From Cricetomys ansorgei (lineage: Eukaryota; Chordata; Mammalia; Rodentia; Nesomyidae): a DNA stretch of 64,000 bases. The DNA lies in assembly GCA_026225945.1 (NCBI GenBank), contig JAMJFZ010003624.1, positions 7,983,001 through 8,047,000 of the forward strand, in the 5' to 3' direction. The notes beneath the pieces were generated by a model. That model did no database searches and was not told the origin of the DNA. It saw nothing but the letters and a program-made list of their open reading frames with translations. The position numbers and the translations under genes were made by a program. Shown one piece after another: positions 11,823 to 24,157 of the stretch (position 1 is the stretch's first letter; every line of letters begins with the position of its first letter).

Positions 11823-12244
11823 TAAGAAAAAGCATTATAGAAATAGCTTGCTCTCCTAACAAAGTGCATATGTGCTGACAGTGTACACAGACTGCTAAGC
11901 GTACTACAGATGAGTCGTATATGTGGAAGGCAGTAAGAAGTGAGACTGGCAAACAGCGGGTGCATAAGACACAAGACACAACTGGATAAAGAAAGGAACA
12001 TCATGCTTAACCCTATAAAAAACAAGGAACACAAAATACAAGTGTTCTCTTTAGATCGCCCACATCAAGACTGAAATCTTACAGCAACAGTAATGGGATT
12101 TAGACAGCTGAAACACCAACTGAATGGAACTTTCAAAATCCCAGGTACACTGTTTACCATAGGTCAATAAAGGATAACTGAAGCTAAGAGATGCTCAAAA
12201 TTCCCTAAAAATGGCCTCCAGCCAATTACTCATCAGTTTTTCCC
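11823..12244. other. Intron, nothing recognised
   Basis: A short intron part between the hAT fossil and the coiled-coil exon 2 donor. No features seen. Confidence 0.5.
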
Positions 12245-12250
12245 ACTCAC

Positions 12251-12347
12251 CTGTATTTTTTGGCTAGATCATCTCTTTCTGTTTTCTGTTGAGCAAGTAT
12301 ATTATCCATAACTTCTTTTATCTCTAACATTTTTCCAATGTATTGTT
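12251..12347 (-). CDS. Ankrd31: Ankrd31 coiled-coil exon 2
   Basis: A 97-bp exon (two bases, 31 codons, two bases) with acceptor sense atgtttctag and donor gtgagt at 12245-12250. The peptide (QYIGKMLEIKEVMDNILAQQ, then KTERDDLAKKY) is an amphipathic charged helix that continues the coiled coil. It shares a Glu codon with the previous exon and an Arg codon (AG/A) with the next, so both joins are in phase. It was placed without a long ORF call, by splice sites and frame. Confidence 0.88.
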
Positions 12348-12699
12348 CTAGAAACATAGTGATAAGAGAAAAGGTCAGTTAACTGAAGAGTGACAAATGA
12401 TAAATTTGCTCACCCAAAGTTTAGACCTATTGTCAATTTATTTTTTGAGAAAGGGCCTAAATCTTCATTATTCCCAATCCACCTTCCAATATAAGGGGCC
12501 CGGATACCTAAAGCTTATTTGATGATCTCTTCCAAATGAAATGTCCTGAGGTATTCAGGTAAGAACACTGAACCAAAAAGGAACAGTCCGCCTTAAGTTC
12601 TAACTGGGCTATCCTCACTGATTTAGGGTCTAGGAGGCAGGATTCATCTGATCTCTGTGAATCAGCTTTCTTTTCTTCTTGTCTGTCTTGAATATGGTG

Positions 12700-12880
12700 T
12701 GTATGTCTTGAATATGGTGTATATGTGTGATGTGTGCCCATGTGTTTGTGCAGATACGTGCACTATGCATAGACACGTGGAGGCCAGAAGACAGAATTCA
12801 GGTTGCTAGACTTGTGCAGCAAACACTGAGCATCTAATTGGCTTCCCCTTATTTTTTTGAGACAGGGTCCCTTACTGATA
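12700..12880 (-). repeat. SINE fragment (RSINE1/B3-like), minus strand
   Basis: Carries cacgtggaggccagaagaca and, further right, tttttttgagacagggtccc, as in antisense rodent SINEs. Confidence 0.6.
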
Positions 12881-12959
12881 CAAAAGCTCACTATTTTGGC
12901 TAAAATGACTGAGTATTTATTACCCTTAAATAAAATGTTAACCACAGCAATTTGGTCTT

Positions 12960-14420
12960 TTTGACACTACTTTTCAAAAGTGTATCAACTTCACAAAGCA
13001 AAACATCCCCCAAACAATCCTAGAACCAACCATATATGGTGAAAACATGGGGCAATGTATTCAGACTACAGATGTAAGTGGTGCATGACATCATACGTCA
13101 CTTTTATTAATTCTAGGATAAAGAACATGATCTTCTTTTCCGAGAGGAAAATAATGATCACTTATATCTTTCAGATCAAGAAGGGAAGCAACTTTATTTC
13201 TGGTCTCTGAAAAAAGACTGATAGTTTACTAATCAGCCTGAGACACTGTTTAAGGACTGAAGCTCCATCATTCTCCTTTTTATCCTTCAAGCATTTAATT
13301 TTTCTTCAAAGTTTGAAAGATAATCCCACGAATTCATCTTTAATTTTAAAAATGATCTTCTACATCACAGCATGTAGACCATGAAAAAGGATAAAAAGCA
13401 TCCTGGATCTATGTTCTTGAGACATTACTTTGGTCTCTGGCCTCAAGGAACTTAAACTTATGATATACATATAAAGTGAATTTGCTCTACAGGGGGCAAA
13501 GGACACTAAAAGAAAAACAGCAACACAGGTAGTTACTGGTAGTAGTCTGGCAACAACCTCAAAGCACAGGGCTTAAACATAAGTGTGGATTATGCCCAAA
13601 TGCAGATTCCCAAACAGGAATCTAAAGGCTTAAATTAATACATGGCATGCCCTTCAGCTATCTGGTATACACTGCACTTTGGGTTTGTTTCTTAAGATTT
13701 CTGCACTGCTGCACATTTTTCTAGAAAACCATTGGTTATAAATCTGCAGTTCACAGATGTAATGTGCTCTAGAATTTCCCTTTGCATATAAAAGGATCAG
13801 AAAAATCTAGGGTCAGTATCCTTAAAGGTTTTTCTCTCTAACACTATGGGAAAGGGTTAGTTTCCGTGTGATGCATATTCTAACAAAGGGGGATGTGTGA
13901 AATCATCAAACATTTAGATCTGTTTCCTTAACAGATTTGTCATTGCTCATCAAAAGACATCTAAAGTATACACATACCCTTCACACTGGGCTTTCTAACT
14001 GAATTTTAAGTTTTAGATATTAATAATAACATCACAGTAGTACAATGCAGTCGTTTTCCATAATAAAGGACATGAAGGTACTTCACATGTAAATTGACAC
14101 TATGTATTTATTTTTCAGAGACAGTATCAGAGGGGGATAAGCTTGTATTCATCCCAGCAATAGGAGGTCTAGGACAGCAGTCAAAGAGCAACAAGCTCAG
14201 CTCCAGCTAGGCCTGGGTTAGAGCCACACCTTCCTCTAAACATATCCCTGTTAGTTGCTTACCTCTGAGCATGGTTCTGAATGTCTCTCACATGATTCAT
14301 GCTACCTTGACTCTGTATAGAAATGTCTGTGTTAACAATTTCACAAACTACTCGTTTGTATTATTGATTTTTGTTACAATTTGTAGCACCTTAAGCACTG
14401 TCCTCTTATTTTTAAAAAGT
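12960..14420. other. Intron, mostly unassigned
   Basis: AT-rich with no coding signal. A faint B1-like stretch lies at 14130-14220 (tcatcccagcaataggaggt). Confidence 0.45.
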
Positions 14421-14426
14421 CCATGC

Positions 14427-14925
14427 GGGGCTGGAGAAAAGCTCAGTGGGTAAAAAACACCTATCATGTGTGAGGACCCAAGTTCAAATCCCTAGAATCT
14501 ATGTAAAGCCAGGTGTGGGTGGGTGTGTCCTAGTGCAACTAAGGACAGATGGGAGGTGGAGACAGGGGAATTCCAGGAAGCTCATGGGTCACTTAGCCTG
14601 GTGTACATAGCTCAGTGGCAAATCACAAAGAGACCTTGCCTCAAACAAGATGGAAGATGAAGACCAATACCTGAGGTGTCTCCTAATCTCCACACACACA
14701 CAGGCACATATGCGCACACACTCTCTTTCACACACCAACACACACATACATGTATGCACATACACTCTCTCACACACACACACTCTCTCACACACATGCA
14801 CATGCATGTACACGTGCACACACTCTCACACACATATACGCTCTCTCGCACACACACATGTGTACACACACTCTGTCTGTCTCTGTCTCTCCCTCTCTCA
14901 CACACACACACACTTTCAGTTATTA
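14427..14925 (+). repeat. RSINE1-like SINE with long (CA)n/(CTCA)n tail
   Basis: The head ggggctggagaaaagctcag and body agttcaaatccctagaatct match RSINE1-type elements. From 14690 to 14920 there is an impure CA/TCACA repeat that generates spurious open frames on both strands and abuts a coding exon (14953). Confidence 0.8.
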
Positions 14926-14952
14926 TGAACTTTGAAATAAGTACATATTTAC

Positions 14953-15040
14953 CTGCATCTGCAGAATTTTTTATTTCAAACTTTAATAAGTTTTCTTGCT
15001 TTTCTTCTATATCTTGTAGTATGGCACTGACGGTCTGATG
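14953..15040 (-). CDS. Ankrd31: Ankrd31 coiled-coil exon 1
   Basis: An 88-bp exon (29 codons plus one base) with donor gtaaat ending at 14952. I chose the acceptor at 15041 (sense tttatttggcag, with a consensus CTAAC branch site 17 bases upstream). A second AG at 15100 leaves the frame out of step with the upstream exon. The peptide (HQTVSAILQDIEEKQENLLK...) has heptad-like spacing of Val/Ile/Leu and starts the coiled coil that continues in the next two exons. The shadow frame that runs on into a CA-repeat is not coding. Confidence 0.85.
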
Positions 15041-15357
15041 CTGCCAAATAAAGATGTTAGGAATTCCATTATAAGAAAGAAGATGAGCTTTCCGATAGTC
15101 TGACAAATACAAATAATATGAATAATAAATGCTCATCTCTCCTTGTTCTTAAAATGTAGTCATGTTTTATGTAGCTAATTGAATGAATGTTGACATTATT
15201 AAAAAAAAAATTTTAAATATATTTTGCTTAATCGAGCTACTGAAAAACAGAAAAAAGGAATTATATTTCTGACTTCATTTGAAATCATAGAGATGGAGGA
15301 AATAAAATCTAACACATAATATTTCGTGATCACATATGCAACAAGTTCACTTTAAGA

Positions 15358-15565
15358 CAGTGGTTCTCAACCTTCCTAATGCTGTGACCCTTTAATGCAG
15401 TTCCTTATGAGTGGTGAGCCCCAACCATAAAATTACTTTTGTTGCCAATTAGTAACTGTAATTTTGCTACTGCTATGAACTGTAATGTAAGTATCTCATA
15501 TGCTGATGGTCTTAGGCAACCTTGTGAAAGGGTCATTTGACCCCCAAAGGGGTTGTGACCCACTG
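15358..15565 (-). mobile_element. URR1-type hAT-Charlie MITE with intact 8-bp target duplication
   Basis: Begins CAGTGGTTCTCAACC and ends with the inverted partner GGTTGTGACCCACTG. It is flanked by CTTTAAGA at 15350-15357 and 15566-15573, the 8-bp duplication typical of hAT. 208 bp, non-coding. Confidence 0.93.
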
Positions 15566-15573
15566 CTTTAAGA

Positions 15574-16255
15574 CAGCATGACTATCACTGTACATTATTA
15601 AAATCTCACAATAATTCTAGATATATAAAACTTTAGTCTCAAAAAACACACAGAAGGGGTTTAACTCCACTTGTGCCCTTTCAATACTAATTTTCCTGCC
15701 CGAAATGCCCTCAACTTCTTCTGCCCAGTTCCCTTTCTCATCAGGAAGTGGGCTCCAGGGCACAGCGGTGTGGGTGTGAGTTCCCGGCTCCACTTCTTCC
15801 CCTGACTGCAGCAAGTTACTTACCCTCCAGGCCTGAGCAGAGAGGAGGTATTCGTGTGAAATGAAGTAAGAGTTCAATATCAGTTATTATATAAAGTCCA
15901 TCTCAACAGAAAACCTTTGCCTATATAATCAATACTGGTGCATCTTTTGGTAAATTAACAGTTTCAGAGCCACTTAATGCCTTTTTACAAAATATTTCCT
16001 CATCAGGTCTTAAGAACATGGTTTTTAATTTTTGTGAATGTTTCCCAAAGTCCTAGCTACATAACTGTCATGGAAATGATGACTGATGGACTGACTCGTA
16101 TTTCCTACCGTTTCATAAATTCTCTATATATGTTTATTATTTTAATTGTATGCCAAGGCATTCTGAAGTATAATGCTCCAAACTTTTACTTTGGTGTTTA
16201 CAAGGAATATGGAAAATATATTCAATAAAACTACTTGGCAATTCCTAGAAAAAGT
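15574..16255. other. Intron, nothing recognised
   Basis: No repeat or coding signature that I can name. Confidence 0.45.
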
Positions 16256-16261
16256 TTTACA

Positions 16262-16430
16262 TTTACTTATTTATTTATTTTTATTTTATTTTATTTGCGT
16301 GTGCATGTGAATGCCTGGAAGTCAGAAGACAACTTTTGGGTGTTGACTTTCTACTTCCACATTCTAGGGCTGGAACGCAGGTTGTCAGGCTCAGTGGCGA
16401 GTTCCTTTCCCCAGTGAGCTGTCTTATGAG
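16262..16430 (-). repeat. B2/B3-like SINE, minus strand
   Basis: A T/A-rich start, gcctggaagtcagaagacaa and ggttgtcaggctcagtggcg fit a diverged antisense B3-like SINE. Confidence 0.65.
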
Positions 16431-17228
16431 ACCTGATAAAGCAGTCTTTGTGTTGTCATTTATTAAATGCGTCACAATAAACTATAAAATATGAAACTGT
16501 AAAACAAATAAATAAAAACCGAATGCATATCTCTTTATATGTTGAATGGCTACGATTACAAAAGCAAACAGAAGGCCTAACCTTATGCCCAGGCTAAACC
16601 TCTACTTCTAGGTTACTGCAAAGATAATGTCTCTTTGTGCCAGCTTTCCTGTCTTGCCTGTGTTGATGTACGCAATCTTCACAATGGACTAAGACATACA
16701 AATAACACTGAAGGCAGTACCTTAGTACTTAGTTTGTGTCTAATAAACTTATTGGCTTTTTAAAACTGAAAATCAGTCCAATCTATCTATAGGTAAATAT
16801 AAAATTATTGAGCAATTCCTAGGTTGTTTTTGCAAACAAACTCAAGGCCAGGTAACTTGCTTGTTCTCTCTCTGGGTTCTGGAGCCTTCTATGAACCACT
16901 GTCCTAGACAGTTTGGGGTAAATGAAGACAAAACAGGATAGTAACCGTGTCGGTGGGAAAAGAAGGAGTCAAACAACTCAAGCAGTGTGCAAAGGACAGC
17001 AGCTCATTTATACTCTCCTAGTCAGTGCAGACATTAACTACATGTGAGAATTAACTACACGGTATCATCTTCTTGACTTAGTCTGTTCAACTGACATTGT
17101 CATGAAAAACTCACGTTCAGTCCATATCCTTAAAATGAAAGACTGTGGTCTGTACCCAATGGCTGGCTAGTTGAAGGCATGGCATTTTCTAGCTGAAAAA
17201 TCAAAGACCCTCAATGTCACTTACTTAC

Positions 17229-17344
17229 CGCAAGAAGGCTTTCACTTCCCTTTGCTTTATGTGAGGAGGAAGGAGGACCAATCGGTTTGTCATCATCACA
17301 AACACACTGCTCATATCTTTTTGGTCGGATAGCAGAAATGGTTA
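17229..17344 (-). CDS. Ankrd31: Ankrd31 linker exon after ankyrin block 2
   Basis: A 116-bp exon (two bases plus 38 codons) with acceptor sense ttttttaaag and strong donor gtaagt ending at 17228. It encodes a basic then acidic linker (TISAIRPKRYEQCVCDDDKP) followed by a Ser-rich stretch. There is a CxC pair but no recognised metal-binding motif. The frame is fixed by both neighbours. The function is unknown beyond spacing the ankyrin block from the coiled coil. Confidence 0.87.
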
Positions 17345-17489
17345 CTTTAAAAAAATGTAGAAAATAAGGTTGTTCAAAAATGTTTTATTTGTGATAAAAA
17401 TTTTTAATTGTGATAATAATGAAAAGGATGAATTAAGACTACAATTATTGTCTTAATGCTGGGTAGCTTCAGCTTCTCATCATTAACTG

Positions 17490-17715
17490 TGGCAACATTT
17501 CATGAGCACTTATCACATACTAGGTTATTTTTGGGTGCATCATCTTATTTAACATTTAAATATTCACATGAATTCCCTGAAATAGGTAGTTTGTCACAAA
17601 TCCTATAGAAGTGAAGCATCAGAGAAGTTCAGGAAATTTCCCAATATCACACAGTTACTGAACAAGGCATTATCTGAATAGCCCATGCTCTTAACTCTTT
17701 GATTCACTGCTCTGT
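17490..17715 (+). repeat. MIR SINE, plus strand
   Basis: atgagcacttatcacatact through gaagttcaggaaatttccca and cacacagttactgaacaagg follow the MIR consensus order closely enough to be clear. Confidence 0.8.
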
Positions 17716-19750
17716 AGTGCTCTCTTGGACTTTTCTCCTATTATGAGTTCCTTTTACCCATATTACCATTTGTTCTATGCTCCTCATTTTTCTGGGCACC
17801 CAACCAAGGAAGTGTTCTCAGGAAACAGTAGACATAGGACTAGAGAAAACACTTTATGGCAGAGTCCCAGTATCCCCAAATGTCCAGATTCCCTAGTCTG
17901 CTAAATTTAGCTAAATCATGGGACCTGAATCTCCAGGTATGGCTGTAGAAAGGAAGAGAAAACTCCATGAGGGCCCAAGAAAGGTACTGATCTACAGAGT
18001 TATTATATGGTGACTGGCGATGAAATAGAAGAGTTTTAGCAGTCCTGACCTTGATCTGCATGTGATCTAGATCACATAAAATATTACATATTGAATATCC
18101 TTGGTTTTAAACAATCACATCAGAAATTCATCTATCCTTGAAAATCAACAGTTGGTGAGAAGCATGGTAGACTAGAGAGGATTTGTTCACATTCCTACAT
18201 TCTCCACAGCACGAGCAGATACAGTCCTGAGTTCCTGAGTCAAGGTTCAGTCATGAGGAATGGGAAAAATAATTCTCTTTCAACATGTAATAAAGAGCAA
18301 GTTAGTATGAAATTATTTCATAAAACTTTGCCTAGCTATATATTTTCTTGAAATACTCTTTTTTCTATGAATCTAACAAATACAGGAATTATTGTTACAC
18401 ATATTTTAAAGGAATGAAATCTTGGCTGTAAGAACTTGAATATAATGTCACCCTTTTCAGGTCCTTCTACAAGCAAATCAGCAGCCTAGTTTCAATTTTG
18501 TCTCTACCACAAAACAAAGGTAGGAGATGAACATTTGATTAACAGGTGGTGTGTGCTTACTTCAGTAACTCCAACCCAATAGCATCACATGATCTTGGTA
18601 ATGTTGTCCGGGTCAATGCAACAGAGGTTTTCCTAACATGCACATGTACAATCCTGGGCTCGATCCCTAACAATACACTTGATGAACTCCAAGGTTCTGA
18701 AGATGGGAATTGTGGAAAAGACGTAACTATGGAAGGAATAATTTCAAATGTCTGAGATTTGATAACAGGATAATTCTGCCATTCTTTAAAGTATGCCACT
18801 GCTCTTTCTCTCTGTTACTCACGTCGGGCTCATGTGCCCCATGCCTCTAGCACGCACACCTGGCTCACACTGCCGCTGCATAGGGTTCTACACTGACTTT
18901 GTCTTCCCCACACCCAGGTTCTGTTTACCCTTTAATCCTCTGCTTTCCAAATCTCTAGTTTCTTTCAGAATTGAACACCACTAGTTTACACCATTTGAGT
19001 AAAAAAAAAAATACACATTACCTTTTGTTATTTAGACAATAAATCATAGTTATGGAGTCACTTATCTACTATTGCTTCTTTCAGACACATAGTTTTGACT
19101 TAGCAATGTTTTGACTTGTAACTTTTTTTTTTTTTTTTTTAGCATTATGATGGTCCAAGAGTAGACTACATTCTATAGAAACCAGATACTTTGAAATCTG
19201 GATTTGGGTCTCTCCCCTAGCAAAGCAGTATGTGCTGATTCTCTCTCTTGCTGTGTAGACTACAAACTGCAGAGTCCAGTCAGCCAAACAGCCACAAGAT
19301 GAACAACTGATGAACACAAATGAACAATGCTCTATAGGTTTCTGTGTTACTAGGCTATGTGTTCAGTGGCCTGGTAAAATGTTCAGATGTACACAACTTC
19401 CAGCAAATCCCACAGATATCTGAATAAGGGGTTTCTGATGACATTCTAAGATACTCTTTCTAGAAGACTGTAACTCAACAAATGTAACCGTCTAGTAGGT
19501 CACAGAAGAGTTCACAAACACAGAGAATGATCTTCCAAAAGGACAGTAAGATTACTCAGGCATCAGGCAAATGCCTATCTGCACTGTCCCTTGGAAAAAT
19601 TCACAAAATTAAGTAAATTAAAGTAAAAAGTTTAAGATATAATACTATGACAATATTAATAAAATAGCATCCTTTATACTAAAAATTTTTTTAAAAGCAG
19701 GGAAGGAAGAAAGAAATAGTAATAAATGATCTATAAATTTTACTTAGTTT
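17716..19750. other. Intron, mostly unassigned
   Basis: A poly-T run at 19120-19140 and a short ID-like piece near 18625-18675 (atcctgggctcgatccctaa). No gene is supported. Confidence 0.45.
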
Positions 19751-19754
19751 GAAA

Positions 19755-19962
19755 GATTTATTTATTTTTACTTTAGGTGTATGGTATTTTTGCCTACATG
19801 TATGACTGTGGACCCTGTGCCTGCAGAAACAGAAGAGACTATGAGAGACCCTGGAACTGGAGTTAGATGGCTGTGAGCCACCTGGTGGGTGCTGGGAATT
19901 GAACCTGGGTCCTCTGGAAGAGCAGCCAATGCTCTTAACTGCTGTGCCAGCTTTCCAGCTCC
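19755..19962 (-). repeat. B2 SINE, minus strand
   Basis: Contains ctggaactggagttagatgg, gggaattgaacctgggtcct and tgccagctttccagctcc. It sits less than 200 bp from an ankyrin exon. Confidence 0.94.
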
Positions 19963-20153
19963 TAAATCAAATTTTATAATACTAATTTCTAAAAATAAAT
20001 GTTTTTTTAAGAGTTTAATGAACAGAGGAAAACGCCTAGCCCCAGTTAACATTATATTACGTATGTGGAGACTTTCTTTGCTAAGCAGAAATCTACACCT
20101 GTGTGAAACAGTGATGCTGACGCACACACCGTTAACCGTAGAGCTGCTCTCAC

Positions 20154-20292
20154 CTCCGTGACTGCTCTCAACAGCACCATAAGATTTCAGGAGTTCCTTC
20201 ATATTTTCATCCTCTGCTTCCTCCAAAGCAGTCCTCTGTTTCTGATCTTTCTGATTAGGGTTTGCTCCATGTTCCAGCAGTGTCGCAGCTGC
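20154..20292 (-). CDS. Ankrd31: Ankrd31 ankyrin block 2, end of third repeat and cap
   Basis: A 139-bp exon (46 codons plus one base). The acceptor is sense gatgccttccag and the donor gtgaga ends at 20153. It completes the third repeat (AAATLLEHGANPNQKDQKQR) and adds a charged cap helix (TALEEAEDENMKELLKSYGA). The phase 0 entry matches the whole-codon exit of 29742-29884. The intron between them is about 9.4 kb and packed with repeats. It shares the second Gly codon's first base with the next exon. Confidence 0.94.
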
Positions 20293-21159
20293 CTGGAAGG
20301 CATCAAAGTTATCTCTAAATCTATCTGTTTTCACCCTAAGACACTATCACCAAGTACTAGGTGTTGTCAAACATGTCTTCAAAGTGTGGATAAGAAACGC
20401 TTTGAATAAATCTGATATGGAACTGTAACTTTGATTTGACTTGACTGGCCCTCATAGGAGAACACAAACAGTAATACTAAACACAATATGTTACTTCCAT
20501 GCAGTAAAGAGGTAGTATCACTTCTAGATCGCTTCTGCCCAGTAGAATTTCTGTACATGCTCTAGTCCCAAACATGTAGCTGCAAACCACATAAGCCCTG
20601 ATGGGTGTCTGAAACACCGTGAATATGACTAAGGAACAGAATTCTTTCATTAAATTCATTTAAATTCAAATAGCAAATGTAGTTCACAGCTACCATGTGG
20701 AACAGCACAGAACTACACAGTGCAGACTCGGCCACTTGTACGAAAACGTGGAGTAGCTGCGACCGTCCCAGTGTTCTCCCGACCAGCTGGAGGGTGGAAT
20801 GCAGAAGACGGCAAGCCTTGCCTCAGGACTGTATTGTAGTACAACCTATGCTGCAGTCACCCACTCAGTGTAGTTTAATGGTCTATTTGGAGGTACATTC
20901 AGGTGAACCAATCTACCAACCTAACACCACTCTAAAATTCTCCCTATAAAAGTATGTGAGCCAACAGTTATGATCTCAAGATATGAAGGATGGAATCAGG
21001 ACTTACAAATAAATCTACTCCAGTCCCATCATTTTACAGAAAAAAACAACAAAACAAACAAACAAAACATACAAGTCAAAGAGGTTGTGACTTTTGGAGA
21101 GAAAGCACTTCTAATATAAATGAGGTTACTCCACGTAACTCAAAGTTGAGCGCCAGAAG

Positions 21160-21535
21160 AGCTAGAGTCAGCTCAGTGGGTAAAGGTGCCTGCTGCCGAA
21201 CCTGATGACCTGAGTGTGCTACCTGGGATCCACACGGCAGAAGAGAATCCCACCACAGGCTGTCCTCTGACTTCTGCACATGCCACGAGAACCTGCGAGT
21301 ACCCACACACGTATGCCCACACATAAAGAAATGGATGAGATAAAAATTAAAAATTAAACTAAACTAAAACAAAAAGTTGCATGTTAGCATGGTGGCTCAC
21401 AACTGTCTGTAGTCTAGTTCCAGGGGATCCAACACCTGCTTCTTCTGACTTCCATAGGTTTCTGCACACATGTGGTTCACAAATACACTCAGGAACAAAA
21501 ACACATAAAATAAAATAAAATAAAACTTAAAAGAA
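21160..21535 (+). repeat. Two tandem SINE pieces (B2-like, then B3), plus strand
   Basis: The first is agctcagtgggtaaaggtgc to an A-rich tail near 21375. The second starts atggtggctcacaactgtct and includes gttccaggggatccaacacc with an AAAATA tail. Confidence 0.75.
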
Positions 21536-21939
21536 GTTGTGTGTTAGAAGTAAGTTTGGAATCGACGAAGATTAAGAATGACTAACAATTAGATTACTGA
21601 GTGAGTCAAGAATTAGAAGAGCTGATCACACTACTTGCAGAGAAACCAGTGACTCAAACTATGAGGAACATCTGATGGCAAAAATGTGGTCAGAATTTGG
21701 TTAAAATGGAGGCACACTGTGACAATACATCTTTTCTCTTCTGCTTATCCAAAGATGGAGAGACAAAGAAGACATTTAGGAGCCAGTGAGCCATCAGACA
21801 TTACTATTTATCATAGAAATGACTCAGGAAATACTGCTTCTGCTAATCTGAGAGTCCTGTTCTTTTATTTTTCTCATGTCTTTAGATAAAATTTTGAATT
21901 TTCATAGTCTAACTTACCAGAGTCAGCCATTAGAGCTCA

Positions 21940-23110
21940 CGCCTTATTCACGTCTTATTCAGAAATATTTGCCTATCTCAAAATCACCAAGTTTTCTTTT
22001 AGGAGATTATCTTACTTAACTCTTTCATTTTAAGTTAATTTTTATATATAGTGAAAGATTAAGGGCTTAATTTTTTTTCTTTTTGCAAATAGAACTCTAA
22101 AGATTCCCACTCCATTTGCTCAAAAAGCTTTCTTTCTTTATCCAACTCACTGTCAAAAATCAACTGTCCAAATTTTGGGTTTATTTTTACGTGCTGTATT
22201 CTGTTCACCTGTTTTGTATATAAAACTCAATGGTTCTTAATTGGGGTGATTTTGTCTCCTAAGAAGTATTTGGCAGGATATATTGAGCAGTTTCTGGAGA
22301 CACTTTTTGTTGTCATAACTGGAGGCTGAGGATGCTACTAGCACTGAGAAGGTCAGCAGTGCTGCCAAACACCCTGTTCGTGTGCACGGTAGAGCTCCAT
22401 GGCGAAGGAACTCAAACCCTGACGTCAGTAGTGCTACTGCTGAGATGCCCTGGCCTGGTGGATTCTGGTAGCACATTTCTTGATTATCACAGGTATAGAA
22501 TAAGTATCTACACACTATGGACAGCATTAAACTCTCTAAGATTGCATGTTGAAAACTGTCTCGGCTATTTTGAGGTCTTTTCATTTCCATATAAATTTCA
22601 AAACCAACTTTTCAATCTCTATGAGAGTTTCTGTTGAGATTTTGAATGTCACTGAACCTGTGTTAATTTAGTTAGAATGAACATGTAAGGAATAGCAAGT
22701 CTTTTAAGCCACAAACATGGTATGTCTTTCCAAACGGTCATTTTCTATGTGTATTGGAATAATAAAGTTTCAGTCTGTTAATGTGGTAGATTATATTGAC
22801 TTTCAAACACAGACTAATCTCACATTCCTGACATAAACTCCATTTGGTCATGTTATAGTTGTGTGTATTTCTAGACTCAACATAATAATTTAACCATTTT
22901 CCAGTTTCTTTTTATTAGTTTAAGTTTGTTTAATTATAACTTAACTATATTTAATAAGGCATTGCTTTTTATAAGAAATACTTATTAAAACCATATCTTA
23001 ATTTTTAGACGTATCTATTATAGTTTCAGATAAATAACTGTTCATTGAGTTTGCATTTTTATTTACTTTTCTAATTTAAAGACTTTTAAATTAATAAGTT
23101 AGAATATAGA
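21940..23110 (-). repeat. Old L1 fragment, minus strand, interrupted
   Basis: Antisense L1 ORF2-like text (caaaaatcaactgtccaaat, tgggtttatttttacgtgct) interrupted by a MER5-type element at 22230-22455. The frame is lost. Confidence 0.6.
22230..22455 (+). mobile_element. MER5A-like hAT element
   Basis: ggttcttaattggggtgatt, then ggagacactttttgttgtca and gctactagcactgagaagg follow the MER5A order. Non-autonomous and old. Confidence 0.75.
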
Positions 23111-23159
23111 GTAATTGGTTTCATTATGTAATTTTCATGCATATATATCATTGTACTTT

Positions 23160-23480
23160 GCTCTTATACATACACACACACACACCCCACTGCCCTTCCT
23201 CATCCCTCTTCCTCTCTGGCTGGTTTCCTTCTTCCCTCTGTTAGTCCCCCATATATAAGTTAAATCTAGATCTGACTATGAGAGAGAATGTGATTTTTTT
23301 CTTTCTTTCTTTCCTATTACACTCCCTTGTCCCCTCTTCCTCCTTCTCTTTACACATCTTCTTCCTCCTCTTGGTCCTCTTCTATTTTTACATGCTATGT
23401 ATATATGTACATACACATATACAGACATAAGTAAACACAGGTACATCCATATATGTGTATATATATATATATATAAATTA
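23160..23480. repeat. Simple repeats: (AC)n, pyrimidine-rich tract, (AT/AC)n
   Basis: ACACAC at 23168-23186, a CT-rich tract at 23195-23385 and TATA/CATA repeats at 23396-23475. Confidence 0.8.
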
Positions 23481-23499
23481 AATCTAGAGTCTACATACA

Positions 23500-24140
23500 T
23501 GAGAAAAGATGCAATATTTGTCTTTCTGTGTACAGCAATTTCTATTTCCCTGAAGATGACATTCTTCTTTACATTTGCATTCTTCTTTACAGCTGAATAA
23601 AATTTCACAGAATAATGCACCACACTGTCTCTATCTATTCCTCTACTGATGGATATGTATGCTAGTTTCTTATACTGACTACTACAAACAGTATGGTAAT
23701 AAGCATATTATATGTAAGTATCTCTATAGTGGGCTGACTTGAGATTCCTTAGAATTCACAACAGAAGTGGTATGCAGTATGTACGTGATATCTCTTAAGA
23801 AATGTTAATTTGTATTTTTATTTACTTAAAATTCCTTTGCCTGGTTTAGTGTGAAAACCACACTATCCTTGTAAAATCTGTTGGGAAGTGTATACTTTTT
23901 CTGGAAGAGTTTGTCTACTAAAGCTGGTTTCATTTCTCCATCCAAATAGGAAATTAAGCTACTTGAACCTGAAACTTCTACTGTGAGGTATCATATTTTT
24001 TTTAATTATAAATTAATTTTTCCCCAGATGTAGAGTTTCAAGGATTATTTCACTTTTTGACTGTAAGCTTTAGTAGTTTGTGTCAATGAAATAGCTTATT
24101 TTATTTAAGTTGTTAAACTTGTTAACATAAGAGTTTTAAC
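23500..24140 (-). repeat. Old L1 fragment, minus strand
   Basis: Antisense L1 features: tttacagctgaataaaattt, ctactgatggatatgtatgc, tctggaagagtttgtctac. Non-functional. Confidence 0.65.
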
Positions 24141-24157
24141 AATAGTCCCTTACTAAC

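Noticed and set aside
14612..15136. 174-codon minus frame covering an Ankrd31 exon
   Set aside because: Only 14953-15040 is coding. The rest is a CA-repeat translation and intron before the chosen acceptor.
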